Source of the DNA: Novosphingobium sp. | Lineage (GTDB): Bacteria > Pseudomonadota > Alphaproteobacteria > Sphingomonadales > Sphingomonadaceae | DNA length: 35,819 bases | Reading direction: 5' to 3' | Assembly (NCBI RefSeq): GCF_030696665.1 | Contig: NZ_JAUYRV010000027.1 | Coordinates: 1 to 35,819, forward strand | Shown here: positions 18,872 to 28,107 of the stretch, one piece after another | How positions within the stretch are numbered: the first letter of the stretch is position 1 | Layout of the letters: the number at the start of each line of letters is the position of its first letter | Notes under the pieces: model-generated | What the model was told of the DNA's origin: nothing | Database searches by the model: none | The model's input: only the letters and a program-made list of their open reading frames with translations | Position numbers and translations under genes: made by a program

Positions 18872-19818
18872 AGGCCTTCAGCTATGAACGGGCAACATCG
18901 CCCGCCCAAGCGGCATCGATTGTCGCCAGCAAGCCCGGAGCGAGATTTCTGGCAGGCGGCACCAATCTGCTCGATCTGATGAAGCTTGAGATCGAAACGC
19001 CAAGCCATCTGGTCGATGTGCAGGATCTGAAGCTGGACCGGATCGAAAAGACCGATCAGGGCGGGCTGCGCATCGGCGCGCTGGTCAGCAACACGGCGCT
19101 GGCGTCTGACGAAACGGTGCGGCGTGATTACGGCGTGCTGACCCGCGCCATCGTGGCCGGCGCCAGCGGCCAGTTGCGCAACAAGGCGACGACCGCCGGC
19201 AACCTGCTGCAACGCACCCGCTGCCCCTATTTCTATGACACCAACCAACCGTGCAACAAACGCAAGCCGGGGTCCGGCTGCGCGGCCATCGATGGGTTTT
19301 CCCGTCAGCTTGCGGTGGTCGGCACATCGGACAAATGCATCGCCACCTATCCCGGAGACATGGCTGTTGCCCTGCGCGTGCTTGATGCCACGGTTGAAAC
19401 CGTGCTGCCCGATGGCAAAGTCAGGACCATCCCCTTGGCCGATTTCCACCGCCTGCCGGGCACCACGCCTGAACGGGACAATGCGCTGGAACAGGGCGAA
19501 CTGATCACCGCAGTCACCCTGCCCGCCCCCATCGGCGGCACACATATCTACTACAAGGTCCGTGACCGCGCATCGTATGCCTTCGCGCTGGTATCCGTCG
19601 CCGCCGTCTTGCGCCCCGATGGCACGGGCCGCGTGGCGTTCGGCGGCGTAGCGGCCAAACCGTGGCGTGTCGAAGCCGCCGAAGCGGCGTTGCCACAAGG
19701 CGCAAAGGCAGTGGCCGACCGGGCCTTTGCCGATGCCAAGCCCACACCGGACAATGCCTTCAAGATCATGCTGGCAGAGCGGACACTCGCCGCCGTCATC
19801 GATCAGGCCAAGGGGTAA
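18868..19818 (+). CDS. paoB: Periplasmic aldehyde oxidoreductase, FAD and 4Fe-4S subunit (PaoB-like)
   Basis: A 316-residue FAD-binding subunit of the CO-dehydrogenase flavoprotein type. FAD motifs are [11 protein letters not shown] (about 32-42) and TTAGNLLQ near 110. Directly after the second lies [19 protein letters not shown] followed by SGC: this cysteine-rich insertion binds the additional [4Fe-4S] cluster that distinguishes PaoB from xanthine-dehydrogenase FAD subunits. The start is GTG in a GTGA overlap with the paoA stop, with AGGAGG seven bases upstream, an excellent site. The frame is open upstream into paoA without family similarity. It has no signal peptide and is exported with PaoA. 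Confidence 0.93.
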   Translation: MKAFSYERATSPAQAASIVASKPGARFLAGGTNLLDLMKLEIETPSHLVDVQDLKLDRIEKTDQGGLRIGALVSNTALASDETVRRDYGVLTRAIVAGASGQLRNKATTAGNLLQRTRCPYFYDTNQPCNKRKPGSGCAAIDGFSRQLAVVGTSDKCIATYPGDMAVALRVLDATVETVLPDGKVRTIPLADFHRLPGTTPERDNALEQGELITAVTLPAPIGGTHIYYKVRDRASYAFALVSVAAVLRPDGTGRVAFGGVAAKPWRVEAAEAALPQGAKAVADRAFADAKPTPDNAFKIMLAERTLAAVIDQAKG

Positions 19819-19822
19819 GACT

Positions 19823-22024
19823 ATGGAATTCAACGCACCGGCAGGTGAAAACCTGTTCGACAAAGCCAAGATCGTCGGCAAATCCACGCCGCGCATCGAT
19901 GGTCCGCTCAAAACCACCGGCAAGGCTCCTTATGCCTATGAACGGCACGATGTCGTCGCAGGACAGGTCTATGGCTACATCGTCGGCGCAGCCATTGCCA
20001 AAGGCCGCATCGTGTCGATGGACACAGCCGCCGCGCGCAAGGCTCCCGGCGTGGTTGGCGTGATTTCCACGCTCGATCATGCCAAACCGCTCCCGCCCGG
20101 CATGCAGAACAACGCGCCCCTGTTTGGCGGGGCACAAGTTGCGCATTACCATCAAGCCATTGCCTGCGTGATTGCTGAAACATTCGAACAGGCCCGCTCT
20201 GCCGCAGCGCTGATCCTCACGCGTTATGACCGGGCACCCGGCGCGTTCGATCTTGCCCGCGCCGCGCCCGATGCCCCCCTTGCCAAGGGCGATGGCGGCA
20301 AGCCCGACCGGGCCACGTTGGGTGATTTCGACAAGGCGTTTGCCGCCGCGCCGGTCAAGATCGACGCGCGCTACCATACGCCGGACGAAAGCCACGCGAT
20401 GATGGAGCCATTCGCCACCATCGCCGCGTGGGAGGGTGAAAAGCTGACGGTCTGGACATCGAACCAGATGATCGCCTGGGCCAAGAAATCGTTGGGCACG
20501 ATCCTTGGCATCGCAGCCGAGAACGTCCGCGTGGATTCGCCCTATGTCGGCGGCGGGTTTGGCGGAAAGCTGTTCATCCGCGCCGATGCCGTGGTTGCCG
20601 CGCTGGCGGCCAAGGCCGTGGGCAGGCCGGTCAAGATCGCCATGCAGCGCCCGTTGATGATCAATAATGCAACGCACCGCCACGCCACCATCCAGCGGGT
20701 CCGGATCGGAGCAGAGCAGGACGGGCGCATCACCGCTATCGCGCACGAAAACTGGTCCGGCAATCTGGGCGGTGAGGATGGCGAAAATGGCACGCTGCAA
20801 ACGCCAAAGCTCTATGCCGGGGCCAATCGCCTGACCGCCAACTATATCGCCACGCTGGATCTGCCCGAAGGCAACGCCATGCGCGCGCCGGGCGAAGCTT
20901 CGGGCCACCTGGCGCTGGAAGTGGCGATGGACGAACTGGCCGAGGCGCTGGGCATGGACCCCATTGAACTGCGCATCCGCAACGAGCCGGAAACCGTGCC
21001 TGCTACGCCGGAAATGCGGTTCTCCAGCCGCAATCTGGTCCGCTGCCTGCGTGAAGGGGCAGACAAATTTGGCTGGTCGCGGCGCAGCGCAGAACCCGGC
21101 AAGATGCGCGAAGGCAACTGGCTGATCGGCATGGGTGTGGCCGCAGGCTATCGCGGCGGACCGACCGCCACATCGGGCGCGCGGGTGCGGTTGACCGGCG
21201 ATGGCGGCATGGTGGTTGAAACCGACATGACCGACATCGGCACCGGCACGTATACCATCATCGCGCAGACCGCCGCCGAAACGATGGGCCTGCCCCTGGA
21301 AAAGGTGCGCGTCACGCTGGGCGATTCCGCTTTCCCCGCTTCTGCAGGTTCCGGCGGGCAATGGGGCGCGGCAAGTTCAACAGCGGGCGTCTATGCCGCC
21401 TGCCTCAACCTGCGGCGCGCCATCGGCCAGAAGCTCGGCTTCAATGGAGAGGACGCGACCTTCGAAAATGGCCGCATCCGCACCGGTGCAAAGTCCTTTG
21501 CGCTGGCCGACGCTGGCACCTTGTCAGCCGAAGGAGAAATGACCTTCGGCAAGTTCAAAAGCGATTACGAAGTCGGCACTTATGCCGGGCACTTCTGCGA
21601 AGTTGCGGTCAACGTCTATACTGGCGAAACCCGCGTGCGGCGCATGCTTGCGGTTTGCGATGCCGGGCGCATCCTCAATCCGCTGTCGGCGCGCAGCCAG
21701 GTGATCGGTGCGATGGTCATGTCGGTCGGCGCTGCACTGATGGAGGATCTGGCGGTGGACAAGCGCTTTGGCTTCTTCGTGAACCACGATCTCGCCGGAT
21801 ATGAAGTGCCGGTCCACGCCGACATTCCGCATCAGGATGTGATCTTCCTCGATACGACCGACGCCATCGTCTCTCCGCTCAAGGCCAAGGGCGTGGGCGA
21901 ACTGGGCATCTGCGGTCCGGGTGCGGCGGTAGCCAACGCGGTCTACAACGCCACCGGCATCCGCGTGCGCGAATACCCGCTTACGCTCGACAAATATCTC
22001 GACAAGCTGCCCCGCTACAGCTGA
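19823..22024 (+). CDS. paoC: Periplasmic aldehyde oxidoreductase, molybdenum subunit (PaoC-like)
   Basis: A 733-residue catalytic subunit; E. coli PaoC is about the same length. It has the aldehyde-oxidase/xanthine-dehydrogenase a/b domain near the start (GKSTPRIDGPLKTTGKAPYAY), the MoCo motif YVGGGFGGKLF near 235-245, and the C-terminal GVGELGICGPGAA with the catalytic glutamate. The cofactor in this family is the cytosine dinucleotide form; its maturation chaperone (PaoD/XdhC type) is not in this window. It lacks a signal peptide and is exported with PaoA. The start has AAGGGG overlapping the paoB stop. It ends seven bases before the convergent dehydrogenase gene, with no terminator room between them. 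Confidence 0.94.
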   Translation: MEFNAPAGENLFDKAKIVGKSTPRIDGPLKTTGKAPYAYERHDVVAGQVYGYIVGAAIAKGRIVSMDTAAARKAPGVVGVISTLDHAKPLPPGMQNNAPLFGGAQVAHYHQAIACVIAETFEQARSAAALILTRYDRAPGAFDLARAAPDAPLAKGDGGKPDRATLGDFDKAFAAAPVKIDARYHTPDESHAMMEPFATIAAWEGEKLTVWTSNQMIAWAKKSLGTILGIAAENVRVDSPYVGGGFGGKLFIRADAVVAALAAKAVGRPVKIAMQRPLMINNATHRHATIQRVRIGAEQDGRITAIAHENWSGNLGGEDGENGTLQTPKLYAGANRLTANYIATLDLPEGNAMRAPGEASGHLALEVAMDELAEALGMDPIELRIRNEPETVPATPEMRFSSRNLVRCLREGADKFGWSRRSAEPGKMREGNWLIGMGVAAGYRGGPTATSGARVRLTGDGGMVVETDMTDIGTGTYTIIAQTAAETMGLPLEKVRVTLGDSAFPASAGSGGQWGAASSTAGVYAACLNLRRAIGQKLGFNGEDATFENGRIRTGAKSFALADAGTLSAEGEMTFGKFKSDYEVGTYAGHFCEVAVNVYTGETRVRRMLAVCDAGRILNPLSARSQVIGAMVMSVGAALMEDLAVDKRFGFFVNHDLAGYEVPVHADIPHQDVIFLDTTDAIVSPLKAKGVGELGICGPGAAVANAVYNATGIRVREYPLTLDKYLDKLPRYS

Positions 22025-22031
22025 CGGAAGA

Positions 22032-22859
22032 CTACAGCAGCGTCGCCGCCATCCGCTCACTGTCGGCCTTGCAGCCGGTGATGATCTCGAACGCCCTTGC
22101 GGCTTGTCCCACGACCATGCCCACGCCATTCATCGTGGCGCAGCCTTTCTCCCGTGCGATCCGGAGAAGCTCGGTTTCCGGCGGGAAATAGATGACGTCC
22201 GCCACCCAGTGACGGGGCAGCACGCGCGCCTCATCCAAAGGCATGCCGGGTTTCCCGTTCATGCCGATGGGCGTAGCATTCACGATGCCGTCGGCGTTTG
22301 CCGTATCAACATCGGCCAGTGTTCCGCTGCGTATGTCGCATCCCGGAAAGCGGCCCGCAAGGTCTGCGGCAAGGCCCGATGCGCGGCCCGCGTCCACGTC
22401 GATCAGGTCCAGCCTGCCCACACCCAATGATAGCAGCGCGCTGGCAACGGCAGCACCTGCCCCGCCCGCGCCAAGCTGCACCACGCGCCCGGTTGCGGCA
22501 CCGGGCAGCCCATCGCCGAACGACCCGCGAAATCCGGCCATGTCGGTGTTGTATCCGATCAGCCTCCCCGCACGCACGGCCACGGTATTGACCGCGCCCA
22601 CTGCCAGCGCGCTTTCATCCAGTTCGTCCAGCAGCGGCACTACCGCCTGCTTGAACGGATATGTCACGTTGAACCCGCTGAACCCTTCGGCCACCAGTTT
22701 GTCCATCACCGCCGCCAGATCTTCGTCCGGCCAGCCCCGGTCTGTGAAATCGAACAGTTCATAGCTCAGGTCCAGACCCTGCGCCGCCGCTTCCTTCTCA
22801 TGCAACTCGGGTGACCGCGATGCGAGGATGGAGCGTCCAAGGAGGCCTGAGCGGATCAT
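22032..22859 (-). CDS. aroE: Quinate/shikimate dehydrogenase (AroE family, likely NAD-dependent and catabolic)
   Basis: A 275-residue AroE-family enzyme, interconverting shikimate and 3-dehydroshikimate (or quinate and 3-dehydroquinate). The substrate-binding SRSPELHE segment is at 13-20, the catalytic Lys is in VTYPFKQ and the Asp in NTDMAGF. The coenzyme loop is GAGGAGAA. The following strand ends in LIDVDAGRA, with an acidic residue where NADP-specific biosynthetic AroE has NRT, which points to NAD+ as in QsuD. This fits a catabolic role alongside QuiC. The start ATG has AAAGG five bases upstream; an earlier in-frame GTG lies inside the terminator hairpin and is rejected. The gene follows the receptor terminator by only a few bases, so it may depend on read-through. 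Confidence 0.87.
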   Translation of the reverse strand: MIRSGLLGRSILASRSPELHEKEAAAQGLDLSYELFDFTDRGWPDEDLAAVMDKLVAEGFSGFNVTYPFKQAVVPLLDELDESALAVGAVNTVAVRAGRLIGYNTDMAGFRGSFGDGLPGAATGRVVQLGAGGAGAAVASALLSLGVGRLDLIDVDAGRASGLAADLAGRFPGCDIRSGTLADVDTANADGIVNATPIGMNGKPGMPLDEARVLPRHWVADVIYFPPETELLRIAREKGCATMNGVGMVVGQAARAFEIITGCKADSERMAATLL

Positions 22860-22873
22860 TATTGCCTTTGCAC

Positions 22874-22909
22874 AAAAAAAGCGTCCCGGCACCGGTGAGG
22901 TGCCGGGAC
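22874..22909 (-). terminator. Rho-independent terminator after the second TonB receptor gene
   Basis: A perfect 11-bp stem (GTCCCGGCACC / GGTGCCGGGAC) with a 5-base loop lies 10 bp past the receptor stop. On the minus strand it is followed by GC and seven T residues. It is a strong intrinsic terminator. The dehydrogenase ATG begins only 15 bases beyond the T-run, an unusual arrangement. Confidence 0.93.
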
Positions 22910-22919
22910 TTAGGGTGGA

Positions 22920-25877
22920 TCAGAAGTTCACGCGCGCGCCAACATAGAACGAACGCCCGATGGGATCGTACAGCGCGACATCGGTCCCGTTCTGCGAACT
23001 GGCGATGAACGGCAGCCCGCGATCAAACAGGTTGTTCACGCCCGCACGGAATTCGATGGTCTGGTTGACCTTCACCGTGCCAAACATATCCCACAGCGCA
23101 TAAGCACCCACGCCCACTTGGGCCGTGGCAGGGGTCAGGACCGAAGTCGTGTCCTTCATCCCGCTCTGGTAACGCCAGCGCATGCCCAGCGACGTATTGT
23201 CAGACCGGTAGCCGAAGCTGGTGACCGACTTCCACTTGGGCGTGGCGCGGGGTGGAAGGCTGCTTACGCCGGCACCGCCGTTGCTGATGCCGGTATAATC
23301 CAGCACCGGCGCACCCGGCAGCAATTGCAGGCTATACTTGTTGAGCCAGCCCACGGCGGCATTGACGAACAACCGCCCGCTGTCCCCGCGCATGATCGGC
23401 GAAGGCACCGACCAGTTGGCCTGCGCTTCCACGCCATCGGTCTTGACCGAGCCGAGGTTGAGGAACGGCGTGGCCACCGTCACCAGCTGCCCCGCATTGT
23501 CACGCTGCATCAGTCCGCAGAACTGGTTGGCAGCGTCATAAGTCGGGTTGGACCCATCAAGGTTGAAGCACTTCGACAGCACCGTCAGCCCCGGCACGTT
23601 CGAAATCACGTTCTTGACCGAGATGTTGTAGTAATCGACCGAAAGCGTGAAGTCCGACAGCAACCCGCTCTGGAACGGCGAGTTGAGTACGAAGCCGACG
23701 TTGAACGTATCGGCTCGCTCGGGCGTCAATCCGGTGTTGCCCGAAACAAGCTGGCCGGTGGCCGTGGTCGGGAAGGTATAGCTTGAAATCGCCGCCTGCG
23801 GGATGCCCTGCCGCACACAGAGCGCCGCCACCTGCGCGCCATTCGCCCCGGTCCGCGCGGTCGAACGCACGTCGCAAGGATCGCCCAGCGCGCCCGGAGG
23901 CGTGCCGATCACCAGCTGTGTGCCCTGCTGCGGAGAGAACAGCTCCCCGATGTTGGGCGCACGCACCGCGCGCTGATAACTGCCACGGAACAGCAGTGCA
24001 TCCGCCGGCTTCCACCGCACATCGGCTTCATAGCTGGTGACCCCGCCCGTCACCGAATAATCGGAATAACGGATCGCGCCACCAATGCCGAATTCGCGGA
24101 TGAACGGCTTGTCGGAAATCAGCGGAATGTCGATCTGTGCCGCAAATTCCTTCACCGAGATTCGGCCCGAAGCGGGCTGCGATGCAATCACGGATTCGAT
24201 GTTCTGCGCACGCAGGTCGCTGTCAGGAATGAAGCCGTAGGTGTTCTTGCGATACCCCGCCACCAGCGCGATCTGCGCCGGGCCTGCACCCAGATCAAAC
24301 AGCTTGCCGTTGACCTGCAACTGCGCCTGCGTCTGCGCCAGACGTTCCTGCGAGAAGGCCGTCTTGGTGATGTATTCCACGCAAGCCTGCGAAAGCCCCC
24401 GCGCATTGGCATCGCCAAACATGTTGAACCCGCCGCTGCACAGCGAACGTCCGCCATCGGCCGCATTGAGCAGCGTCTGCACGCGGCTTTTCACCACCGC
24501 ATCGTTCAGCTGCTGATCGTGGACCGATTGATCATACGAAGCATAGAGATCGAACGACCAGCCCGAAGTGATGTCGCCCTTCAGGCCCGCCATGTACTGC
24601 TGGACCGAGTATTTCTCGTCCCAGTTCTTGTACGGCACGCCCACATAACGGCCGCTCCACGTGAACGGCGCGTTGGGGTTGGGCCGCGATGCCAGAATGG
24701 TGCGCAGATCCTGCGGGATGAACGGATTGGTCACCGGGATCGTGGTCAACGAACCGAACTGCGTCAGGCTGCCGCCCGATGCGGTCTTCACCGAAAGATC
24801 GACGTAGAGGAACTGGCCATAGGCAGTGATGCCCGGCGTTACTTCATAGTCAGCCTTCACAAAGGCGCTCTTGCGCTTCAGACCGTTCGAAAAGTCGATC
24901 TGCTGGCCCACCGGCATACGCACGTTGTTGCCAACGATCAGATAGCCGTTGCTGTCACGCGGCCCGCGATAGTTGACCGCGCCCGTCTGCGTGAACAGCG
25001 TGCCATCGTTGTTGAACCCAAGGTTCTGCAACTGCACATTGCCCGGCAACGTGGTGTTGCCATAGCCTGCAAACACCCCGGCCACCACGCCTGCATTCGG
25101 CGCGTTCAGCGCGCTCGGCACAAACACGCTGCTGCCGATGAAGCCCGATGGGGTCTTGTCATAGAAGAAGTCACGGGAAGAACCGTTGACCGCATCCTGC
25201 TGGGAATAGCTGAACGCCGCCAGCACATTGCCGCGCCCTTCGCCAAAGCTGCTGCCGAACGCCAGCGAACCGTTGAACCGGTGCGCATCGCCCCGGCTGC
25301 TGATGCCGTTCTGCACATCCATGCGCACGCCTTCCAGCTTGCGCAGCGTGCGGAAGTTCACCACGCCTGAAATCGCGTCCGATCCATAGATCGCCGATGC
25401 GCCGCCGGTGATGATGTCCACGCCGCCCATGATCGATTCAGGCAGGATGTTGATATCGACGTTGCCGTTGATGTCCGACAGCGGCAGGCGCTTGCCGTCC
25501 AGCAGCACCAGATTGCGGTTGGTGCCAAGGCCATGCATGTTCACCGAAGCGCGGCCGCCGGTGCCCTGCCCGCCGGTGCTGGAATTGCCCGCCGTGGTAA
25601 AGCTGGGGAACTGGTTCAGCGCATCCTGCAGGTTGGCCTGCCCCGTTTCCTTCAGCGCCGATTCGCCAAGGCTGACGATGGGGCTGACGGCGGTGTTGTT
25701 CGGACGCGCGATCAACGATCCCGTCACGATGATTTCGCTATCGTCTACTGGTGCGCTGGTGGATTCTTCCTGCGCGCTATCCTGCGGCGATCCTTGCGCA
25801 AAAGCAGGCGCGGCCAGCGCGATGGTCACCGACAGCAGCGACGCGGAAACAGACAGGCGATTGCCCCTCAAAGTCAT
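22920..25877 (-). CDS. TonB-dependent outer-membrane receptor of the quinate/shikimate locus
   Basis: A 985-residue outer-membrane receptor typical of the large catabolic TonB receptors of sphingomonads. A Sec signal peptide ends near AFAQG (about residue 28). A TonB-box-like DSEIIVTGS is followed by the plug, with SVNMHGLGTNRNLVLLDGKRL split across the usual plug motif and GGASAIYGSDAISGVVN. The barrel ends in a terminal Phe (GARVNF). Two ATGs are six bases apart. GGAGGAGG abuts the first, so the second, about six bases away, is preferred. It likely imports a compound too large or scarce for porins, such as a quinate ester; this is inferred from the TetR-linked operator and neighbours. Confidence 0.91.
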   Translation of the reverse strand: MTLRGNRLSVSASLLSVTIALAAPAFAQGSPQDSAQEESTSAPVDDSEIIVTGSLIARPNNTAVSPIVSLGESALKETGQANLQDALNQFPSFTTAGNSSTGGQGTGGRASVNMHGLGTNRNLVLLDGKRLPLSDINGNVDINILPESIMGGVDIITGGASAIYGSDAISGVVNFRTLRKLEGVRMDVQNGISSRGDAHRFNGSLAFGSSFGEGRGNVLAAFSYSQQDAVNGSSRDFFYDKTPSGFIGSSVFVPSALNAPNAGVVAGVFAGYGNTTLPGNVQLQNLGFNNDGTLFTQTGAVNYRGPRDSNGYLIVGNNVRMPVGQQIDFSNGLKRKSAFVKADYEVTPGITAYGQFLYVDLSVKTASGGSLTQFGSLTTIPVTNPFIPQDLRTILASRPNPNAPFTWSGRYVGVPYKNWDEKYSVQQYMAGLKGDITSGWSFDLYASYDQSVHDQQLNDAVVKSRVQTLLNAADGGRSLCSGGFNMFGDANARGLSQACVEYITKTAFSQERLAQTQAQLQVNGKLFDLGAGPAQIALVAGYRKNTYGFIPDSDLRAQNIESVIASQPASGRISVKEFAAQIDIPLISDKPFIREFGIGGAIRYSDYSVTGGVTSYEADVRWKPADALLFRGSYQRAVRAPNIGELFSPQQGTQLVIGTPPGALGDPCDVRSTARTGANGAQVAALCVRQGIPQAAISSYTFPTTATGQLVSGNTGLTPERADTFNVGFVLNSPFQSGLLSDFTLSVDYYNISVKNVISNVPGLTVLSKCFNLDGSNPTYDAANQFCGLMQRDNAGQLVTVATPFLNLGSVKTDGVEAQANWSVPSPIMRGDSGRLFVNAAVGWLNKYSLQLLPGAPVLDYTGISNGGAGVSSLPPRATPKWKSVTSFGYRSDNTSLGMRWRYQSGMKDTTSVLTPATAQVGVGAYALWDMFGTVKVNQTIEFRAGVNNLFDRGLPFIASSQNGTDVALYDPIGRSFYVGARVNF

Positions 25878-25925
25878 GGTCATCCTCCTCCACGGGCAGC
25901 TGACGTCGCTGCCTCACGGATCGAT

Positions 25926-25958
25926 CATTTATGTTACGAACCAGTTCCTGTCAATTTA
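25926..25958 (-). promoter_or_regulatory. Promoter/operator element, copy 1 (upstream of TonB receptor gene)
   Basis: This 33-bp element matches a second copy at 28108-28140 at 28 of 33 positions. On the minus strand it contains a perfect -35 TTGACA (25954-25949), a 17-bp spacer and a -10-like TAAATG. The spacer is centred on ACCAGT within an imperfect palindrome of the form TnAnGnACnAGTnCnT. The right end overlaps the stop codon of the MFS gene, and the receptor ATG is about 50 bp downstream. It looks like a promoter repressed by a dimer sitting between -35 and -10, most likely the nearby TetR protein. Confidence 0.75.
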
Positions 25959-27197
25959 GTTGTGACTGTTTGGTAACACTTTGTTTCGTTCAACGAGGAA
26001 AGCCGCCACCGCGCAGATCACCAGCGGCACGCAGTACGCAAGAAACAGAAAGGCCAGCGGTGCTTGCGCCGCCATCATGTAACCGCCCAGCATCGGCCCG
26101 ATCACCGCGCCGCCACGGCCCACGCCAATGGCCCAGCCGATGCCGGTGGCGCGCAATTGTGCTGGATAGGCGCCCGCCGCAATCGGCCACACGCCGTTGT
26201 ATCCGCCCTGCAGCAGCACACCGATGGCAAAGGCCACGCCCAGCGTCAGCCACACCGGCATCGTCACCGATCCGAACACCACCATCGCCACGCCCGCCAG
26301 CACCAGCATGGTCGGCACCAGCCGCCCCAACGGCACGCGTAGCGCAAGGAAGCTCATCGACATCGTGCCGATGAACGCACCCAGATTGTACAGCGCGCCC
26401 GCATAGATACCGTTCGTTTCCGAAAGTCCCGCCGCGATGGAAAGCTTGGGAATCCAGCTGACGATGAAATAGAGCACCATCAGCCCGAAAAACACCGCGC
26501 TCCAAAGCGCCATCGTGCGTGCGCGCAGTTCGGGCCGGAACAACTCGCCCACGCTCCCGGCCTTCACCGCCTCGCCACCACTCACCGGGCGGTCCTTGGG
26601 CAGCACCATCATCGCCACCGGAAACAGCACCACCGTCAGCACCGCTGCACCAAACAGCATCGCCTGCCACCCATAAACCGGCAGCAATTGCGCCACGATC
26701 AAACCGGTAAACACCGCCGCAAACGGATAGCCCGCCTGCACCAGCCCCACCGCCAGATTGCGCCGGTCCGCAGGCGCACTCTCCGCCGCCAGCGCGGCCA
26801 TCGCCGCCAGCACCGTGCCAATGCCCGATCCCACCAGCACGCGCATCGCAAACAGCACGCCCACGCTTGGCGCAAAACTGCTGGCAAACATGCCGACAGA
26901 CATCAGCACCAGCGCCGCCAGAATCACCGCGCGCCGCCCCAGCCGGTCGGCCATCGGCGCAATGAACATGCCGCCAATCGCCATGCCGATCAGCCCGGCG
27001 CTGAACAGGTTGCCCATCACATCAGACCCGATGCCCCAATCGCTTTGCAGGCGCGGCGCGATGAACGACAGGATCGTCACGTCCACGCCATCGGCCATGT
27101 TGATGGCAAAGCACAGCGCCACGATGGCCAGCCCCTTGGGCGTCCATGCCGACGGGCCTACAGGTGTGTCGCCGCCAGTGGCGGGGGGAATTGCCAT
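25956..27197 (-). CDS. MFS transporter, aromatic acid:H+ symporter (AAHS)-like
   Basis: A 413-residue inner-membrane transporter with 12 predicted helices. The first helix carries ADGVDVTILSFIAP, like the DG-[FY]-D motif of the AAHS family (PcaK, BenK, shikimate/quinate carriers), and the 2-3 loop has motif A-like APMADRLGRRAVI. The family imports aromatic or hydroaromatic acids with protons. The start has GAGGAGAGGA before the ATG. It lies 76 bp after tetR in the same direction. Its stop overlaps the promoter element of the receptor gene. Quinate, shikimate or a hydroxycinnamate is the likely cargo from context; the substrate cannot be read from sequence. Confidence 0.87.
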   Translation of the reverse strand: MAIPPATGGDTPVGPSAWTPKGLAIVALCFAINMADGVDVTILSFIAPRLQSDWGIGSDVMGNLFSAGLIGMAIGGMFIAPMADRLGRRAVILAALVLMSVGMFASSFAPSVGVLFAMRVLVGSGIGTVLAAMAALAAESAPADRRNLAVGLVQAGYPFAAVFTGLIVAQLLPVYGWQAMLFGAAVLTVVLFPVAMMVLPKDRPVSGGEAVKAGSVGELFRPELRARTMALWSAVFFGLMVLYFIVSWIPKLSIAAGLSETNGIYAGALYNLGAFIGTMSMSFLALRVPLGRLVPTMLVLAGVAMVVFGSVTMPVWLTLGVAFAIGVLLQGGYNGVWPIAAGAYPAQLRATGIGWAIGVGRGGAVIGPMLGGYMMAAQAPLAFLFLAYCVPLVICAVAAFLVERNKVLPNSHN

Positions 27198-27273
27198 TCG
27201 TCCTCTCCTCAGAAGCCTTCGGGGGACGCATGGCCGATCCGCGCGAAAACAGAGGCATCACGCCCCCGCGCGG

Positions 27274-28083
27274 TCAGTCCTTCTTCGTCACCCAGGCCAG
27301 TATGATGTCACCAACCTGCTGTGCCCGCCGCGCAATCGCCTCGTCGCTCGTCATGTCGACGCCGAAATTGTGCGCAAAGGTGAACTGGTTGGATACGTTG
27401 TAGAAACTCAATGCGGTCAGGTTCAGGTGCAGGTCCACCGGATCGATCCCGGCGCGGAACAGCCCTTCGGCCTCTCCCCGCGACAGGATCGCCTGCAGAA
27501 TCTCGATCACACGGCGGTTGCCCTGCGGCAGCGTGGGGATCTGCTTCAGGTGTTCGGCGCGGTGGATGTTCTCGTTCATCACCAATCGCACCAGTTCGGG
27601 GTGACGCGCGTGGTAATGCACGTCATGCTCGATCAGGCGGCGCAGCGCCTCGGCCGCATTGCCGCTTTCAATGTCAACTTCCGCCTCGCTCTCACGCACT
27701 TGCGCATAAGCCCGCGCCAGAACGGCGCGGTAAAGCTCGTCCTTGCCTTCGAAGTAGTAGTAGATCTTGCGCTTGGTCGCCTTGCCCGCAATCTCGTCAA
27801 TCCGTGCGCCGGCCAGCCCTTTTTCCACGAACTCGTTGGTGGCAATGTCGATGATCTGGTTGATCGCCTGTTCGCGGCTTTCGGCACGGCTGCGGCGCGG
27901 CGGCTTTGCATCAGTATCGGATTCTGGCAACTCGGCGACCTCCGAAAGGGTGGACGGTTCGCGCATGACGCGCGCCTCTTTCGCACAGCTTAGCGCCATT
28001 TCGCGGCCCGGTCTGCCCGCGACAGCACCGAACTCGGGTTTTCCCCGGTCCTTTGCCACCGCTTCTGCAACCGTACTTGCCAC
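27274..28083 (-). CDS. TetR-family transcriptional regulator
   Basis: A 269-residue regulator. The helix-turn-helix lies near residues 70-125: AINQIIDIATNEFVEKGLAGARIDEIAGKAT is broken by the usual turn and ends in KRKIYYYFEGKDELYRAVL. The C-terminal ligand domain follows. The N-terminus is unusually long (about 68 residues, basic and Ala-rich) if translation starts at the GTG chosen here, which has AAGGGGAGG three bases upstream and fits the nearby promoter. A start 39 codons later (ATG ending at 27966, with GAGG upstream) would give a more usual length of 230. It is followed by the MFS gene. The two 33-bp operator-like elements, one at its own promoter, suggest autoregulation and control of the receptor gene. 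Confidence 0.87.
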   Translation of the reverse strand: MASTVAEAVAKDRGKPEFGAVAGRPGREMALSCAKEARVMREPSTLSEVAELPESDTDAKPPRRSRAESREQAINQIIDIATNEFVEKGLAGARIDEIAGKATKRKIYYYFEGKDELYRAVLARAYAQVRESEAEVDIESGNAAEALRRLIEHDVHYHARHPELVRLVMNENIHRAEHLKQIPTLPQGNRRVIEILQAILSRGEAEGLFRAGIDPVDLHLNLTALSFYNVSNQFTFAHNFGVDMTSDEAIARRAQQVGDIILAWVTKKD

Positions 28084-28107
28084 CAGCCTCCCCTTGCGTC
28101 ACCGCTT

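Noticed and set aside
18655..19823. Frame disruption between paoA, paoB and paoC
   Set aside because: The frames change only at normal gene junctions (a GTGA overlap and a 4-bp gap) with good ribosome-binding sites, and all three proteins are complete.
19796..21361. A 521-codon leftward open frame opposite paoC
   Set aside because: It is antisense to a well-conserved molybdenum subunit, has His/Arg/Gly-rich composition and no ribosome-binding site of note.
22860..22892. Upstream GTG start for the quinate/shikimate dehydrogenase
   Set aside because: It would begin inside the hairpin of the receptor terminator and has no family similarity; the ATG ending at 22859 fits the AroE N-terminus.
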